DNA from: JAEXNA01 sp050486105
GTDB taxonomy: Bacteria > Vulcanimicrobiota > Xenobia > Xenobiales > JADMJV01
Direction of reading: 5' to 3'
DNA: 7,168 nucleotides
NCBI GenBank assembly: GCA_050486105.1
Contig: JBJHCR010000320.1
Coordinates: forward strand, 1 to 7,168
Shown here: piece after piece, positions 5,799 through 7,168 of the stretch
Position numbering within the stretch: position 1 is the first letter of the stretch
Layout: each line of letters opens with the position of its first letter
Translations under genes and position numbers: made by a program
The notes under the pieces: model-generated
The model's database searches: none
Told to the model about the DNA's origin: nothing
The model's input: only the letters and a program-made list of their open reading frames with translations

Positions 5799-5838
5799 GA
5801 ATTTCGGATAGTTGGAACGTTGCCTGATTGGGGGTCCC

Positions 5839-6573
5839 GTGGAAAAGAACGCTCCGAGCAACAGATACCGTTTTCCTAAGAGTCGCTCTAAGAACTTTAA
5901 GAAAGCCTTAGGCCTGGCTCAGGCCCTACAAGGCTTCGAAGAACTCGATGGGTTCTACTGGGTTGAACCCACAGTCGAAGAGATAAGCGGCAAGAAATTC
6001 CAGAAACTGGTTAGCTATTCCAAGAACTGGAAAGATGCCGGTTTTTTTGTTGGCGACACCGAAATCGACGAGGCCGATTGGCCAAAGTCGGCTGAAGAGC
6101 CGGTCGAGGTCCAAGATGTCCAGACTGGAGACACTCAGCCCCCAGCGCCAACGAAAGGGTCCGAAGAGGTCTCGGTTGCCGAGAAGCCTGCGGAAGACTC
6201 AAGTTCGGGGGTGGCGGAGTCAACTGAGGCCATCGCCGCCAGACCAGAATCCTCCGACAAGCCTCCGACAGCCGAGGCCGAGCCCGCTGCCGAACAGAAG
6301 GCCGTGTCTAAGCCTGAAACCAAGATGGAGAATAAGGCCGCGGAGACCTCGGCCCCTGAGCCCAAAGAGACCAATGCGTCCGCCTCTAAGGAGACGCCTC
6401 AGGGGGTCAAGGCCGAGAGCAAGAAGGCGAGCAAAGTTTCAGGAGGCCCAGCTAAAGTTGAGATCAATGCCCCTCCGGAAGAACCCATACCTCCCATGGC
6501 CGTGGCTGCCATGTGGGTCCTGATCGTGATTGTGCTTTTCTTGTTTTGGAAGATCACTTTCGGCTCCTCTTGA
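5839..6573 (+). CDS. Orphan tail-anchored membrane protein with Pro/Glu/Ala/Lys-rich linker
   Basis: The product has 244 residues; I do not recognise a family. Seen: a basic start (RYRFPKSRSKNFKKAL, 9-24), then a compact N-terminal domain to about residue 84. It has regular Trp/Phe positions (GFYWVEPTVEEISGKKFQKLVSY; NWKDAGFFVGDTEI) and could be a small alpha/beta fold. Residues about 85-215 are low-complexity Pro/Glu/Ala/Lys/Ser, probably disordered. One hydrophobic segment at 220-237 (MAVAAMWVLIVIVLFLFW) is followed by only seven residues. With no signal peptide, this suggests a C-terminal anchor with the N-terminal domain in the cytosol, topology inferred. GTG 5839 is preferred: GGGGG (5830-5834) lies four bases upstream and the family-like sequence begins here. 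TTG 5812 in the same frame would add nine residues but has no ribosome binding site. The gene sits alone between tRNA-Ile and tRNA-Ala. Its TGA is embedded in the -35 of the tRNA-Ala promoter. Confidence 0.8.
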   Translation: MEKNAPSNRYRFPKSRSKNFKKALGLAQALQGFEELDGFYWVEPTVEEISGKKFQKLVSYSKNWKDAGFFVGDTEIDEADWPKSAEEPVEVQDVQTGDTQPPAPTKGSEEVSVAEKPAEDSSSGVAESTEAIAARPESSDKPPTAEAEPAAEQKAVSKPETKMENKAAETSAPEPKETNASASKETPQGVKAESKKASKVSGGPAKVEINAPPEEPIPPMAVAAMWVLIVIVLFLFWKITFGSS

Positions 6574-6598
6574 CCGAATGGCATCCACGTGCTACTCT
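6570..6598 (+). promoter_or_regulatory. Promoter of tRNA-Ala, overlapping the upstream stop codon
   Basis: -35 TTGACC (6570-6575), a 17-base spacer, and -10 TACTCT (6593-6598, three of six consensus bases). The expected start at about 6605 is a few bases before the tRNA at 6609. The -35 contains the TGA (6571-6573) of the preceding gene. Confidence 0.55.
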
Positions 6599-6608
6599 AC
6601 GCGGGCTT

Positions 6609-6684
6609 GGGGCCATAGCTCAGCTGGGAGAGCGTCTGCCTTGCACGTAGAAGGTCGTCGGTTCGATCCCGACTGGCTCCACCA
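6609..6684 (+). tRNA. tRNA-Ala (anticodon UGC)
   Basis: A 76-base cloverleaf. The acceptor GGGGCCA (6609-6615) pairs with TGGCTCC (6674-6680) and includes the G3-U70 wobble pair (6611 with 6678) that identifies tRNA-Ala. The D stem is GCTC/GAGC. The anticodon stem TCTGC/GTAGA holds loop CTTGCAC with anticodon TGC at 6642-6644. The T arm is GTCGG-TTCGATC-CCGAC, and CCA is encoded at 6682-6684. It is the usual rRNA-spacer partner of tRNA-Ile(GAU), here 936 bases away from it. Confidence 0.98.
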
Positions 6685-6686
6685 AG

Positions 6687-6714
6687 AAGCGCATCTTCAT
6701 CGATGCGCTTTTTT
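6687..6714 (+). terminator. Intrinsic terminator after tRNA-Ala
   Basis: AAGCGCATC (6687-6695), loop TTCATC, GATGCGCTT (6702-6710), with a run of six T at 6709-6714. It is a strong terminator on the + strand. The T run touches the stop codon of the convergent signal peptidase gene. In the minus direction the stem lacks a T tract. Confidence 0.93.
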
Positions 6715-7168
6715 ATTGGACCCCAGTTTGGCCTTCGCCGAGAGGTTCTGCTTGCTCTTCTAGTGCTTTCTCCTGCAACTTTTCCCTGCGATGAGCCATC
6801 TCTTCTTGGAAGCCTGCGATCAGAAGAAAGCCGATGCCTACACAGATTGCGCTGTCGGCGATATTAAAGATCGGCCAAACCTTAAAGTCCAAAAAATCTA
6901 CTACGAACGAGCGGGCAATGCGATCATAGAGGTTCCCGATGGCCCCTCCTATTAAGAGCCCTAGGGCGCAATTCTGCAAGGGTGGCGTCCTCCGGGCTTG
7001 GGACGCCAAGAACAGGAGTACACCCAGGATCAAAAGTCCGGCTACGATGAAGACCCAGTTGTAGCCCCTCAAGAATGAGAAGGCTCCTCCGGTGTTTTCA
7101 GAATACGTGAGGGCCCAGAACCCTCCTGGCATTTCTACGCTTCCTATGGGCTTCAGCCAATGCAAGAC
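6713..7168 (-). CDS. lspA: Lipoprotein signal peptidase (signal peptidase II), N-terminus outside the window
   Basis: About 151 residues are present. The frame runs off the right edge, so the ATG at 7165 need not be the start, and the first membrane segment is missing. The enzyme is an inner-membrane aspartyl protease that removes the signal peptide of diacylglyceryl-modified prolipoproteins before the lipid-bearing Cys. Seen (counting from that ATG): LTYSENTGGAFSF (19-31) is the conserved Asn/Gly/Ala/Phe motif. A membrane segment lies at about 37-54. GGAIGNLYDR (73-82), VVDFLDF (88-94) and FNIADSAICVG (100-110) hold the catalytic Asp90 and Asp104. The last membrane segment lies at about 104-119. 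A charged cytosolic tail of about 30 residues (EEMAHRREKLQEKALEEQ) follows and is longer than in E. coli. The gene converges on tRNA-Ala and shares the terminator region. Confidence 0.96.
   Translation of the reverse strand, partial: VLHWLKPIGSVEMPGGFWALTYSENTGGAFSFLRGYNWVFIVAGLLILGVLLFLASQARRTPPLQNCALGLLIGGAIGNLYDRIARSFVVDFLDFKVWPIFNIADSAICVGIGFLLIAGFQEEMAHRREKLQEKALEEQAEPLGEGQTGVQ

Noticed and set aside
5812..5838. TTG start nine codons upstream in the tail-anchored gene
   Set aside because: There is no Shine-Dalgarno before it. GTG 5839 has a G-run upstream and begins the basic N-terminus.
6035..6523. Arg/Pro-rich + strand frame inside the tail-anchored gene
   Set aside because: It is a frame shadow of the Pro/Glu/Ala/Lys linker; repetitive GC-rich codons leave the alternative frame open.
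1..7168. CRISPR array, insertion sequence or prophage remnant
   Set aside because: There are no regularly spaced repeats, no terminal inverted repeats flanking a transposase, and no phage-like genes. The tRNAs show no adjacent integrase or duplicated 3' end.

Overview
This is a bacterial chromosomal segment of roughly 55-60% GC. It is densely packed with genes on both strands and has short intergenic gaps. The phylum cannot be fixed from the sequence alone. Signal peptidase II, a class III cyclase, GTG starts with strong Shine-Dalgarno sites and tRNAs that encode CCA all say bacterium, not archaeon. I see no transposase, integrase, phage gene or CRISPR array, so the window reads as housekeeping backbone with a few orphan genes.

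Layout from left to right. (a) 2-322 (+) is the C-terminal end of a class III adenylate/guanylate cyclase. (b) 356-1150 (-) encodes an unrecognised secreted protein and converges on the cyclase. (c) 1151-1336 is a divergent spacer with a C-rich tract that could form a G-quadruplex on the minus strand. (d) 1337-3016 (+) encodes a 559-residue ATP-grasp ligase of the PGM1-related type. (e) 3017-3133 is a convergent spacer containing hairpins. (f) 5375-3885 (-) and 3826-3134 (-) form an apparent two-gene operon, IMP dehydrogenase then family I inorganic pyrophosphatase. (g) 5376-5595 is a divergent regulatory region carrying a good sigma70-type promoter for tRNA-Ile, a perfect palindrome beside it, and repeated CCGAA/TTCGG pentamers. 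(h) 5596-5672 (+) is tRNA-Ile(GAU), with a textbook terminator. (i) 5839-6573 (+) encodes an orphan protein with a Pro/Glu/Ala/Lys-rich linker and a C-terminal membrane anchor. (j) 6609-6684 (+) is tRNA-Ala(UGC), with its own promoter and terminator. (k) 6713-7168 (-) is the C-terminal part of signal peptidase II.

How the genes fit together. IMP dehydrogenase commits IMP to guanine nucleotides, and pyrophosphatase removes the PPi released by GMP synthetase and other synthetic reactions, so that operon makes metabolic sense. tRNA-Ile(GAU) and tRNA-Ala(UGC) are the pair usually found in the 16S-23S rRNA spacer. Here they are separately promoted and terminated and are split by a protein gene, with no rRNA in view. 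The most open questions are the substrate of the PGM1-type ligase, the function of the tail-anchored protein between the two tRNAs, and the two unexplained sequence signals (the G-run tract and the CCGAA cluster). I found no clearly new multi-gene system.
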